A stretch of 64,000 nucleotides of DNA. It comes from Lingula anatina. Taxonomy: Eukaryota; Brachiopoda; Lingulata; Lingulida; Lingulidae. Of this stretch, positions 13,303-25,187 are shown piece by piece. Position 1 is the stretch's first letter; each line of letters opens with the position of its first letter. The DNA lies in assembly GCF_001039355.2 (NCBI RefSeq), contig NW_019775746.1, positions 620,305-684,304 on the forward strand, read 5' to 3'. The notes beneath the pieces were generated by a model. That model made no database searches, was not told where the DNA came from, and was given only the letters and a program-made list of their open reading frames with translations. The translations under genes were made by a program, and so were the position numbers.

Positions 13303-15509
13303 GATACTTCTGGTCATCTTCACCAAGGCTGACTCCATGTTTTCAGCCTAAAGTGTGCGAGTGGTTGAATAGTACCAGAAAAAAAATATAGTCGTTCAGA
13401 TATACACGCATACTACATGTAGTATAACGTTGACAGGGGCGTCGGGGACCCAAACGTGTAATCAGCAAAAGATAACAAGGCAATTAAGGTGAGTGGAAAC
13501 AAAACGCATCTGATAAGTCTTTACTCTTGAATATATATGTGCTCTCGGCTGGATAACCGCGGTGTTGGGTTTAGGACAGATTGCTCACCTGAGTCAATTA
13601 ACGACGTTAACTGACCTATTATCCAGACCCCAAGCAAATTGACAGGCGGCTATTTCACTGGCTATCTTTTAATTGGTTTGGAAGACAGATAAACTGCGTT
13701 AATTATTCTATTAACAGTCACTTTATAGCACCTGTAAATCATACTACTGCATATAAACGGCACACGGGAAATGCTATCGGTATCTGTAGACATCACCCAG
13801 TCTGATAGCCTATAATAACAATTGCGGTACATGTTTCATGATTTACATGTACGAGTCGCAGAGTTGTATAGAAAAAAGGTGAAAGCGATGTTCGGCTGGT
13901 TTGCACGTGGACCCGGTTGCAGGAACTGTGTATAATATTATACCACAGACAAGATGACTACCTTTGCAGTCATCCTGTATACATTCTATGATATGAAATG
14001 ATATTGATCAATAGCATCTGGAAAAAGACGCCGCCAGATCTAATGCATTGTAATTGCATTCTATTGCTTGTCGATTGTATGTTAAAGGATTTGCTTCATA
14101 CCGTCANCGTGATCACGTGGTCTGATGACGACAATCGAGCCACTGGAGAACAGAGCGCGCTTAGCTGTCAAACTGAGCTGCATTGTCTACCTGTAAGATG
14201 ACTTCTCTGGCTTCTGATAAAAGTTAATACTCATTCAAATCTCTTACCCGAGAGATCTAAATCCTCATGAAGCTGTGTAAAACCATTCCCGTCCAGTCAA
14301 TTCTTTAACGAGCATTTAATTATGGTTATCCCAAGTTGTATAAAACACTGCATTTGAATGAGTAAAGGGTACTGTGGATTATTGCATATTAGGGCCATGT
14401 TATTTGTGAAATTCAATTAATTTTATTAAACCGCTGACACTCCGTCTTGGATACTTTTCTTAAACTGAGGTAAACGATGCCCGTTACCTTTACAAGTCCC
14501 ATGTTAATCATCCATCTAACTGGAACTTCCTTTACCTCTTAATTAGAGGGTTAAATGGCTGGCGATATTTATCTCAGGTAAAAATCTACCTGTGCTTTAG
14601 TTTCAAAGAGCAGCTCCCGCAGACCTGGGGGTACTAGATAAAATCTGAACACCGGGAGAGCAATTACCGTGAGAGCAATTACTTTTATTAATGTTCGCGA
14701 CGGTGTTTGAACTCAATTGTTTAAATATTGATATTAAACGTCATTTACAAATACCAATAAAATCACCCCATGCAATAAATGAGATATTTTGAAAAATATG
14801 AAAGCCCACCAAGACGATTTTGATACCTGTTATTACCTGGGTTGGGAAGTGCAGCGGTGCATTATTAACAGGTTTGTTGTAAACGAGCTTTTGGTCAACT
14901 ACAATGCATTTAAAATGCATCAGCAATCAGTAAGCTTGCCAACTGATGACAGTTAATCTGAAAGACTACCAGCTCTTGATATGATCTAAACCACCTGAGG
15001 TGACCATGATCTAGAGCATCGCAACTATTGTCACCGAAGTTAGTAAGTCACGGAAGACCGTCACAGACAAAGAAAGATTGTCAAAGAGAGCTGCAATTTT
15101 GGTGAATCCCACGGCAACACACCGAGGCATAACGAAAATTCCTCAACTCCGTTCAACACAACTTTCCTTAACTTCTCCGTCTGTACAGTATGCACCATGC
15201 AGCTCAGTTGAGTCTCATAGACCTTTATCGTGATTGTCGTCACAGTACCACGTGACCTAGATATGTTGCTTCGTTTATGCATATTGAGGTGAGGTTTACT
15301 AAAACGCTTTTTGTCTACTAATAGATTGTTTTTATAATTTTTAAATGACGGGGATCGATTAAAACATAACTGTAGTGTATAGATTAAGTGCTGGATCTTC
15401 AGAATTCGAGAAATGGATTTTTATATGATTATTGTCCTTTAATGCTTATTTCTACAGCTCCTCTTTTACATTCAATACTATTTAGGGCCAGAGGCAAGTA
15501 TACAGTACG

Positions 15510-15511
<2 letters not shown>

Positions 15512-15576
<65 letters not shown>
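15512..15576. repeat. Compound (CT)n(GT)n microsatellite
   Basis: CT units about 16 times, then GT units about 16 times, followed by a short G tract. Confidence 0.95.
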
Positions 15577-15577
<1 letters not shown>

Positions 15578-15875
15578 CGAGTTCGAATATTGGGGGGGGT
15601 TTGTGTCAACTTTTGTCAGTGCTCTTTATTTCTTTACTGCACACATTTTGGTCTTCCTCTCAATAGTAAAACCATCTAGATCATTAAAATAGTCCACGTC
15701 AAATGACCTAATTAAGTTTTCTAATGCTAACTTCATTATACATGTATCTTGTCAATCTACTTCCTTCAAGGTGTATTAAACGGCTTTGCATGCCCTTGCG
15801 TCCTTCTCGAATCATCTTGGCTCAGTTAAAATCTATTGCGATGTGTCATTTATATATTTAGCTGTCTAATTATTA

Positions 15876-16297
15876 CTCCGCCAAGGAGGTTATGTTTTCA
15901 CCCCTGTTTGTCTGTCTGTTTGTTTGTTTGTTTGTTTGTCATCAACATAACAAAAGAAGTGTTTAGCATTTGGTGGTGATCTGGATCAATAATCAATCAA
16001 TAATCAAAAATCAACATAACTCAAAAAGTATTGGACCGATTTTGATGAAATTTTCAGGGTAGGTCAGAAATGGGTAAACTTAGATGAGTTACGTTTTTGG
16101 TGATGATACAGTTCAATAATCAATCAATAATCAAAAACCAATCATCAACATAACTAAAAAAATTATGGACCGATTTTGATGAAATTTTCAGGAACTGTCG
16201 GAAGTGGTCCAAGGAAGAGATGATTAGTTTTTGGTGGTGGTCCGGATCAATAATCAATCAATAATCAGTAACAATAAAAATCGCTGCCTTGGCGGAG
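15876..16297. mobile_element. MITE-like repeat with internal tandem units
   Basis: Short terminal inverted repeats CTCCGCCAAGG (15876-15886) and CCTTGGCGGAG (16287-16297) bracket about 2.5 copies of a unit of roughly 130 bases. Each unit has CATAACTCAAAAA-type sequence, GGACCGATTTTGATGAAA and TTTTCAGG, then a TGGTGGTGATCCGG-like stretch and AATCAATCAATAATCA. After the left end comes GGTTATGTTTTCACCCCTG and a TTTG run. From general knowledge, repeats of this type are dispersed in many marine invertebrate genomes. No transposase is present. Confidence 0.7.
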
Positions 16298-16581
16298 GTC
16301 TGCGCTCTCGGAGTTCTTTTCTAGTTATTATTATTATCATTATTATTATTACATTTATCCCCTTGTATAAGATAAATCCCATTTACAATACTATCAGTAA
16401 CCAAATCGATTTGAATGGCATAAATGCACAGGCGAGCACAAACCAGCAGTGTTATTTCTATTTCGCATTGAAACATTGAGATGCTGTTACCATGATGAAG
16501 CTGTAAAAGTGATTTAATCCTAAATGTATATACATTGATTGTGGGATAGAGCTAATGGCAATACTATTGTCACTTGGATCG

Positions 16582-18642
16582 TTAAGGCTGAAGATGTTTT
16601 TCCTCCCGACAGTACGACTCTAAAATTTGTATTCCCTCCTCTTCGTTTTGATCGTAGCGTTGAATCCACTGGTCGAGTAGGATATTGTAATATCTAGAAA
16701 AAATAAATTAAAAATCAAGACTTTGTGGTATCGACAACTCTTAAAAATGGAACATAAAAATGGATTCATAATTATGTTAATCAGAAGAAGTACCTACACT
16801 ACACGTCAGTCATGTCACGTGCCGCTTCCATATCCAGATGCTACTTAACATTATATCAAGTACAAAGCATGATGAAAAAAAACTACTGTTGGGAATTCCA
16901 TGTCATTACCTTGGCCGCTCAAAGAATTTGTGATATATCCTAGTCTCTGGTGTTGGGAATATCCTTTCGAATTGTCCTCTTCGGTTGTTTTCGTCCATTG
17001 TTTCAATCAACATTCGGATATCATCGGGTGTGAGTGTATCCAGTATTGTAGGTAGGGTCATCTGCAATTGTGATGATAACTGTTACTGGTAATTCCATAA
17101 CAAGCAAAAAAAATGAGGTAAGTCACAATTATACAAAAATATACAATATGTAGGCACCACTGACCTGATTCGCTTATTCAGAATTATCCATGTTAAAGCA
17201 ACCATAGCTTGGACCGTAAATATTTTCGCCAAGAAATGGCGCGCCCTTGGATTATACAGTCACACTGCAAAATACATGTGTTGTCTAAAATGAATTGAAT
17301 ACCATGATTAAGACGCCTCGTCACTTGCTTAAGGGTTTTATTGCAAAGAAACAATACATATATGCGAGCAAATTAACTCACCTCATCTTTGATGGTCGTG
17401 TATGTCTGATGTTTTTCCTTTTCTTCCTCAGTCAGCTGTTGTGTCCACAGTCTACGGTCCATGAGAAGGTCTTTGGGAACTGTCTCTGGGCTTATGTAAA
17501 AATGTGAAGTTGCAAAACAATTACCTGCATGTAGACGGTAATTATAGTTAAGTGAAATGTGTCAGAAGAATGACATATGGCGTACTCCAACTATTTTGCC
17601 TATAGTGCAATGTTTATGCCTTGAAACTACTATGATCATGCATGTCCAATCAATTAAACTGAGGCCCAGCTGTTTTACCTGAAAACATGTTTGGCAAGTA
17701 CGGAATGGAGTTAACAACGAACAGTTCTGAAATTCCGCCGCATGGTTTTCATACGTTTAATGTTCAAAGTAAATATATAAAAGCCCAAGCTATATATGTT
17801 ATATATAAAAGTTCTCATAAAGAAATAGTGCGTTTATTTATACTTTTGGGAAGTTCGACAAGACTATTTATAATAATTAACCCCAAAAATAAAATTAAGG
17901 CTGTAACCTGTGTTTCAGTTTTGGTACCATGTCTACAGTTGGGATCTGAATACCAGCTAGGTTTAACATAGACGTCAGCAAGGGATCCATCAACTTAACA
18001 ACTATATTCTTATCGAACCTAAAAGAATAAAATATATACATGTATATATCAACAAAGCCCGTAGAAGCAACCCCGAACAAAATACTAACATGTGTCGAGC
18101 ATGTTGGCCGCGCATTTTCATGAAAGGGTGCAGTATTATTAATTAAGCTGGGTCGTTCTGAGATACTCATTATTTGAGAAAAATGTGATAATTTCGGTCG
18201 CTGACACCATTCTCTTTGAGTTCGGACGTACCTGAAGTGTACGGAATTGCTGCCTTAAATTAAATATACAAAAAAGCTACTCCCCTGTGGCAGTGAGCGT
18301 ACAGATGTTTTAATTAATTTTTTTTAAAAAGATAGAAATAAAAAGAAGGTAAATGAAGAACGACCCATTTTGGAAAATAAATAGCTTTTTCTAATCCCAA
18401 TCTTTAATAGAAATGTCACCAAAGTACAACATTTTACGGTTAATTTTTCTACATTTTCTTAGAGGAGACATTTTAGCGTTGTCACACGGTAGACTAGCTG
18501 GTCCATTTTTCATTTTGGAGGACCTATCTTTGGTTTAAATGATAAAGAATTAAAGCATTTTAGACATAATTTTTCAAATTTTTCTTAGAGGGGGACCCAA
18601 ACCCACACCAGCGGAGTACCCCCAATCCCACGCAATCCCCCC

Positions 18643-18678
<36 letters not shown>

Positions 18679-21600
18679 GTCCACACGCTAAGGCTCAATA
18701 GAAAAAGTAGTGTACACCTAATTTGAAAAAAAAACGCCCTGGCAGGGTATAAAATATTATGACACACATGCAGGCCCGTAGCCAGGGGGGTTCGGTGGGT
18801 TAGAAAGAACCGCTCCTTTTGCTGGGAAAATGTCCACTCTGGGTAACATTTGATCTAGGTTCATGAAGTTTATATGGAAAAAAGGTCCACTTTTTCAGAA
18901 AAGAACCCCCCTTTTAAAATTGCTGGCTACGGGCCTACATATATCAGGCATTTGAAAGTGTTGTTTCTTCATATATTGTCTTCATTATGCCATAACATAA
19001 TGACGTTAGCTTCAGTACTTCGCATGTTGTTGGGTCCTACATTTTTTAGCTACAAGCTGTATACTTTGCTCAGCTACATGTACTAAACAAACTTAAAACG
19101 AAAGTAATATATGCAGGTACATTCGCTATAAAGGGTGTTGTGTTATTTCCCCTGCCACTGGATCATCTTTGAAATTATGAAATGATGGAATAAGTAAAGT
19201 AGTCTAGCTCACTATATCCTAAAGTGTATATCACTTACCTGGGTGATACATTAACTTCCATAACCCACGGTTTCATGTTTCCATCGAGAAGAATATCAAA
19301 GGCAAATAATTCATGCACGCTGTACCGGTTCCTAATAAAGTGTTGGGTACTCCTTTGCATTGTATCCTCCCCACTAAAATAAATGGACAGGTACAGTGTA
19401 TATTAGACGACAAAGATTTGTTAACTAAATGCTAAGGTTAGAAATGTATGTATCAAAATAAGTGATGAATACAACCGAAGCGCATAAATAAGAAGACCCA
19501 ATGACACGTAGTCCTTCTATCTATAATAATAACAATGATAATAATATGTTACCTCAGAATAGTTTTGATGACAAGGTCTTTGATTCTGTCCCAAATAGGT
19601 TCGCGTTCCACTCCATGGTTCTCTTTTAAGTAGTCCCAAAACCACGTTAACGATCTAAAGTAGAAAGAAGCTTATTTTAATTTGTATCAATATTGAAAAG
19701 GACGTGTTATTAAACATGTCAATCCAATGTAACAAAATAATACATTAGAAAAATAAGGTAAACAAAGAAGATTCGACGGGCACTCCCCTGCGAAAGTACC
19801 CTGNCTACCATTTTTTCATCTATGTAGTATACCGAGTTCTTTGAATTGACGTTTTCGTTTGTCAGATGTATTGCCCTGTTATTAAGATCTTTCATAGTGT
19901 ACCTGTGCAACAAACAAATAAACATGTGAAAAAAGAAAGAAAGAACGACACCGTGATCGCCTACGGACCTCGTGCATCAGGCCTTAATGGCTGTCTCCCT
20001 CTCTCTTGGCACTCTGCAGGGATAAAGTACTTGGTCTGGCAGTGAAATATCTTACCTAGACCAAAACCTAGTATATAAAAGCAAGATACATGTACATGCA
20101 TTCCCATCAAATACGAATATGCAAATTTTATTAAACAAACCTATCCGCCATGTCTTTTTGTTAAGTTTGAACTTGACACAAAAGGGTGTAAATAGCAAAA
20201 AAAAAAAAAAAAGGGATAAATACACTCACTTTTCAACCGATATCCTTACAATGCCCTCCGGGTTGACATATATTCGAAGAGGGTTAATACTGGTGACCTC
20301 GACGTACACCCTTAAATCTATCTTGGATCCGTTGACTAAGAGTGGATTGGATATATACCTGGCGAGAATTACGTTAGAGTTAAATATATATTACAGGAAC
20401 AAATATACTGGCGATTTCCATATTTTCTATATATTTAACTGTATTCATTATACATTAAAATATAGGTATGAGGCTACTTAAGATGGCTCATGAAATGCAC
20501 AAATACTAATTCCATAAGATAGGGTGTACGCTGACAAAATGTATTTGATTTTGATTCCATAAGCAATTAAGTATTCTACTTTTGACTAAAGCTTTATGTT
20601 ATCAAGAATATAGGAACGGCCAGGTAACAGAATTAGAAGGAATCAGGTGTTCAACGTTTGTTTTGGTATATATATTAAAAGTAGAAGTGTTTTTCCTGTA
20701 CGAGTATATATCATATATGACAAAAAGAAAAAAGAACATCAGCTATTTTGCCCCGACCGGTTTCATTCTTTCTTCAGGGTTTTTTGTTTATTTGCTACTG
20801 CAAGTTAATACATAAATTAAATTTGAGCTAGGGAGCCATCTAACATTTAAAAATGGCCTTACATTTAGAATTAAACACCCATTCACTTGCACTAGCTCAA
20901 ATTTAATTTATGTATTAACTTGCAGTGGATGCGGTGAGAACTATATAGGACAAACTGGAGACACTCTCCGACATAGAATGACCGTTCACAGACAACAAAT
21001 AAGACAACCTAAATATCAGTGCACGTCTGTGAGTGGACACATTAGGGAATGCTCTATGAACAAAAACAAGGACTTTACGGTATTCCCATTTTATAAATTC
21101 ACTAGGGAAACAACCCAAACAGAAAGGGAAACGAAAGAAAATCTATTCATTAATAAGTATAAACCTACATTGAATAGATAATAGTATTGGTAAAAGCAAC
21201 AATTAAACACCCATTGTTACAGACGTCACATTTTAACCTTTATGACATCACCTAGTAACAAATAAACAAAACCCCCTGAAGAAAGAATGAAACCGGTCGG
21301 GGCAAAATAGCTGATGTTCTTTTTTCTTTTTATTATATATTCCCCCTGGCTTCCAACCCGAGCGTTTTCACTCTTAAATTAACACACCTAATGGTAGCTG
21401 TAGGCCCAATCATGGGTTAATATTCGCAAGCAACGGTACGAGATAGAAAGAGTACATTTCTTCCCAATATATTAAATCACTACAACCAACATAACGTCAA
21501 ATCACAAGCATCAAGAGGTACTTTCTATTCATTTTCAACAATGAGCAAAACAACCATTATTGCATACATTTTTAATTACTTGTTTAAATGAAGTTGAACC

Positions 21601-24600
21601 TTACTTTTGAACAACGATGAGTTCCTTTTTGGGAACCTGTTTCCAGTCNTTTTACCCTTTATGAAACCCCCAAGTAACAAAAAAAAAAAACCCCCTGAAA
21701 AAAAAAGAAAACCGGGGGGGGCAAAAAAGCTGATGTTTTTTTTTTTTTTTTTTATATATTCCCCCCCCCCCCCCCCCCGGCTTCCAACCCGAGCGTTTTC
21801 ACTCTTAAATTAACACACCTAATGGTAGCTGTAGGCCCAATCATGGGTTAATATTTGCAAGCAACGATACGAGATAGAAAGAGCACATTTCTTCCCAATA
21901 TAATAAATCACTACAAACAACATAACGTCAAATCACAAGCATCAAGAGGTACTTTCTATTCATTTTCAACAATGAGCAAAACAACCATTATTGCATACAT
22001 TTTTAATTACTTGTTTAAATGAAGTTGAACCTTACTTTTGAACAACGATGAGTTCCTTTTTGGGAACCTGTTTCCAGTCCTGTACTACTGTAATCCCATT
22101 TCCCCCAAATGTGCATGGCTATATAAAGAAAAGAAATAATCCAATTAAAACAAACCATTATCTCAAATTTAAAGCGTCTTTTTCGCCAAAAAAAAAAAAA
22201 CATTTGAATGAATCAACACCGCAGTATTCTCGGGGTTTCCCCCAGAACAGCCACTCCCAAAACGTGTTCCACGTTTACCGGACGGACGGACGTCTTGCTA
22301 ACTTTGCAAAGCAGCAATTATAGTTTTACTTGAACCTACTTTCGTCTTCTATCTAAGCACTAATGATAAAAGCATGTCTGCACAACACCAGTTTGAATTT
22401 CAAAATCCACATTAGCTTTCAACCAGTTGAAGCAATTTCAGAAGTACACCTTTACACGGCTGTATACAGACCCTCATTTGGGCTATGATGAACAATACAA
22501 CCATAGGCTACTGTCACAATTCATACTGATATTTGGTTTTGCTCACTTAATATATGAATTATTTTTGATGAAAGTATCAAGCCTCCTTGATCGGATTACA
22601 TTGTGATCAGATGTCCGCTTCTGGAGCGAAAAGACGTGGGCTCTACCACCCCGTTCGTGGACATACCGGTCCTTCAGACTTAAAAAGTTGCATTTTCCCC
22701 GTGTTCTTTTATCCTATCATTGTGCTAGAACCAAGTAAAATGAATGTTCAAGTTTAAACATTGGGCAGTCTATCTAAAGCAAAGATATATTCATAAATAT
22801 CTATGTCTATATGTTTACAAACCGGTTTCAGGATCCAGGTCCGGTCTTTGCCACTGGCATCCCATTCTCTTTTCAGAGCATCCTCGTCTTCTGGTAAAAC
22901 AAACGTCTCTGGGAAGAACCCATATTCGTCCTCGCCGTATTTTGCTTTGAACCTTTGAAGATTACGCCCAAGTTGATCCTTGCAACCCAAGGCCCAACTG
23001 TCTGGGATGTGGTTGAACTGAAGAGGGAATCCATATACAACCATACTTCCAATATTTTTAATGTTAAAGGTCTTTTAGGCACGTGCGTTTGAAATGAATT
23101 TCACTTTCTGAAGATACTCTTGGATTTGAAACGGATATCTTATTACTCAGACAGTTTATTTACAGTCAATAAATATAATAACACTTCCGTAATACAGCAT
23201 TGAAATCTGAGTCAACTAAAGGTTCAGTGACATAACATCCATTTTATGTGGTATATAAACAGTGGCCTGCAGTTTGTCTTCATAAATAAGATCTACAACT
23301 GTTATCTACAAAAAGAAACCCGAAATACGGAAGTTATTGAGTAAACTGTAAAAAATGTCGAATAGTTGTTTTTTTCTTACCTTTTGGTACGGAAGGACCG
23401 ACAGATAGTCCCTCGCATTGTTGATTTGATAGGGTAGACCGTAAAATATTGTATATTCGTACACATCTAAAACCAAAGGGTTAAAATACAGGCAAATAAA
23501 ACATTAAGCAAAATAGATAAAATTGGTAGTAATTGAATAAATTATAAAGTCGCTTGAGAGATACACAATTGTTATTACAAAGATGTACATGTATTAGTAT
23601 TAGCAATACTACAATTAAAAAGACAATGTTTATAACAGATAGGTCAAAACACATTGGGTAAATAAACTTATAAAAATAATTAACAAAACATACAACTCAT
23701 TTTCAATTAGCAATTGGCAACTTAAACATAAAAATACATTTCATTTATGAAAGCTGTAACGCTTGACTGTAGATCTCTCTAAACATATCCTAAATAAACC
23801 GTGAGCAGATTGCTGTTACAAGGAAACAGTCTTTTCTGTGCTGTGAAAATACTGCAACAATGAATGCAGAGCATTTGCATAAGAACTATCTGCTTGCCAT
23901 TGAACAGTGTCTAATCAAATGAATTGACGTGAAGTGATATCGCACCTTGAGTTGGGGTGAATCCAGACAGAGAGGCGTACGTTGTAACAGGTGAAGATGG
24001 GCTAGCATAATACTTCAAACGCTCTCGTATTGTTTGGGGAAGTTTCTCCACTGAAACATAAGACACAGATGATAATGTTAACTTAGTGTGACGGTTATTC
24101 ATGCAGAGTATGTGCAGTTTTTCTTTTTTCTTTGTCTCACGTACTGAGGTCAAAATTCTACTAAAATTCGGAACAATCTCTCGATATTTGGGTTCACTGC
24201 TATTCATACATGTAAAACCGATCTCACGCTTGCTTAAAATTTCACCGAAAGAATTCAACAAAAGCATTTTTCCCCTTGCAATCATCTCTCTCTCTCTCTC
24301 TCTCTCTCTCCTATTGTTTTGATAGGACAACTCTTTAGCAATCTCCAAAAAAGGAAATAATATTCAAATAGTATACTTTTTCAAGTCCTTATAAACATGT
24401 ACATGTATCAGTCACACTTGGACACGGTAAATGTATTACACCAACTACAGGGAATTAATTCACCGTATTGACAAATCATGTCTCTGTAAAACTGAAGAAA
24501 GAGAAAGACAATTTTGGGATTATTTTACAAAAATACCTCTTACCTTGTTGATCAGGCCTTACAAAGTTAATCGTTGGCGGCACGTTTGAAAATAAACTAG

Positions 24601-25187
24601 GCGTCAAAGCGGGTAATACGGTGTTCTCGACTTGAATGTTTTCTGCAATATGAGGGCTTGGAGGACAGTCAGCTAACCGCTCCGATGACCCTTGACCCGA
24701 ATTTGCCTTGACTGGACAGCTGTTCTCTATTATGGCTGCTCTTTCACCTTGTCAGAAAATAATACACATTTAGTTGTGTTGTTTTTATCGCTTTGATGCA
24801 TAACAGAAACACAGTGTAAGTAAATCTGCAGCGTACTACGTAGTAGTACGCGGAAGACCGGTAACTAAATTACTAGGGTCGGATATATTTTAATACAGGC
24901 CCGTAGCCAGAGGGAGGTTCGGGGTGTGTGAAAGAACCACCCTTTTTGCTGGGAAAAGGTCCACTCTGGGTATAATTTGACCTATGTACTTGAGGATTTT
25001 GAGGTAAAAGGTCCACTTTTTCAGAAAACAACCCCCCTGTGAAATACGGCTACGGCCTTGTAACACAGTACAAAAAAAGAAAAATAATAATAATCAGTAA
25101 CAATAAAACCTGTGCAGGAAACGTACCTGAGGCACTTGTACTGGTGGATAAAACCAATGTGACAGTTACACAAATTACATAATCCAT
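16582..25187 (-). CDS. TTLL-family protein ligase, complete, with secretory-type leader (TTLL-B)
   Basis: Fourteen exons: 25187-25127, 24747-24544, 24050-23946, 23466-23381, 23017-22823, 22118-22036, 20358-20230, 19902-about 19805, 19654-19553, 19373-19239, 18018-17908, 17490-17382, 17061-16910 and 16693-16582 (about 564 residues, TAA at 16584-16582). The leader MDYVICVTVTLVLSTSTSAS looks like a signal peptide and an in-frame TAG lies just upstream. About residues 124-460 form the TTL ligase domain: FNHIPDSWALGCKDQ, TWILKP, GGNGITVVQDW, KIDLRVYV, NNRAIHLTN and FDILLDGNMKPW followed by MEVNVSPR (Mg/ATP-binding Glu and Asn). The tail, LTPDDIRMLIETMDE, RRGQFERIFPT, FFERPRYYNILLDQW and GIQILESYC, resembles TTLL4/TTLL5-type glutamylases. 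Exon 8 is cut by n at 19804, so its 3' end is unresolved. The glycine loop has GGN where TTLL-A has GGR. Family assignment is firm; TTLL4/5 subgroup and substrate are inference. Confidence 0.88.
18645..18676. repeat. (CA)n microsatellite
   Basis: About 16 CA units in an intron of TTLL-B. Confidence 0.94.
18772..18936. mobile_element. MITE-like element with AGGCCCGTAGCCAG termini, copy 1
   Basis: Terminal inverted repeats AGGCCCGTAGCCAG (18772-18785) and CTGGCTACGGGCCT (18923-18936) enclose about 165 bases with no coding capacity. It lies between exons 10 and 11 of TTLL-B. A relative at 24897-25058 shares the internal GGTCCACTTTTTCAGAAAA segment. Confidence 0.75.
19804..19804. other. Single n inside TTLL-B exon 8
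   Basis: The isolated n follows the codons for YYIDEKMV on the minus strand. TTLL-A continues QLAEGNRR at this place, but beyond the n the TTLL-B sequence no longer aligns and shows no donor in the required phase. The end of exon 8 has probably been lost or distorted at a contig join. Confidence 0.6.
20751..20779 (-). ncRNA. Hammerhead-ribozyme-like motif in the left arm (opposite strand)
   Basis: The same core as at 21272-21302 on the minus strand (CTGAAGA, GAAA, GGTC, GGGG), but the 5' strand of stem I has only CC before the core, so pairing is weaker. Confidence 0.4.
20845..21181 (+). pseudogene. GIY-YIG endonuclease domain remnant of a Penelope-like element
   Basis: The frame reads SSNLIYVLTCSGCGENYIG, then DTLRHRMTVHRQQI and SGHIRECSMNK, and ends KYKPTLNR with TAA at 21179-21181. 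The Y-I-G of the GIY-YIG fold, the downstream Arg and the Cys pairs typical of Penelope endonucleases are visible. No start codon or reverse transcriptase is attached. Confidence 0.72.
21231..22079. repeat. Unmerged contig overlap around n at 21649
   Basis: 21231-21648 and 21650-22079 are copies of the same sequence, including the right arm of the Penelope fragment and the 3' half of TTLL-B exon 6 (copies at 21616-21648 and 22036-22079). The second copy opens with expanded A, G, T and C runs (21672-21777), typical of a low-quality contig end. The true locus probably contains this segment once. Confidence 0.8.
21272..21302 (+). ncRNA. Hammerhead-ribozyme-like motif in the right arm
   Basis: In order: CCCC (stem I, 5' strand), CTGAAGA (core CUGANGA), AAGAAT (minimal stem-loop II), GAAA, CC-GG (very short self-complementary stem III), TC with H17 = C at 21298, then GGGG (stem I, 3' strand). 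All core positions of a hammerhead are present. Stem II is one A-U pair and stem III has no loop, so activity might need dimers. Penelope-like elements are reported to carry hammerhead motifs, which supports the reading. Confidence 0.5.
24285..24311. repeat. (CT)n microsatellite
   Basis: About 13 CT units in intron 2 of TTLL-B. Confidence 0.93.
24897..25058. mobile_element. MITE-like element with AGGCCCGTAGCCAG termini, copy 2
   Basis: The left end AGGCCCGTAGCCAG is intact; the right end is decayed (GGCTACGGCCTT). The interior matches copy 1 at 18772-18936 (CCCTTTTTGCTGGGAAAA and GGTCCACTTTTTCAGAAAA). It sits in intron 1 of TTLL-B. Confidence 0.7.

Larger units (their letters stand above)
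13339..16581. other. Intergenic space between the two TTLL genes
   Basis: Contains a CT/GT microsatellite at 15512-15576, a repeat element at 15876-16297 and an isolated n at 14107. The short minus-strand reading frames at 14741-14926 and 15061-15282 have no splice context or known similarity. No homologue of the missing C-terminal TTL exons was found here. Confidence 0.5.
20721..21331 (+). mobile_element. Penelope-like retroelement fragment with inverted arms
   Basis: Two arms in inverted orientation, 20721-20794 and 21259-21331, are about 95 percent complementary over some 73 bases. Between them is the C-terminal part of a reverse-transcribing element: an open frame about 20845-21181 encoding a CxxC followed by NYIGQTGDTLRHRM and a later GHIREC, the pattern of the GIY-YIG endonuclease that ends Penelope-like elements. 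The reverse transcriptase domain is missing, so the copy is 5'-truncated. A further perfect inverted repeat of about 35 bases pairs 20797-20831 with 20892-20926. Inverted terminal arrangements and severe 5' truncation are known for this class. It lies in the intron between exons 6 and 7 of TTLL-B. Confidence 0.75.

Noticed and set aside
23911-24348. 145-codon minus-strand frame
   Set aside because: Only 23946-24050 is a real exon (TTLL-B exon 3); the rest is intron, including a CT repeat that gives an RE run.
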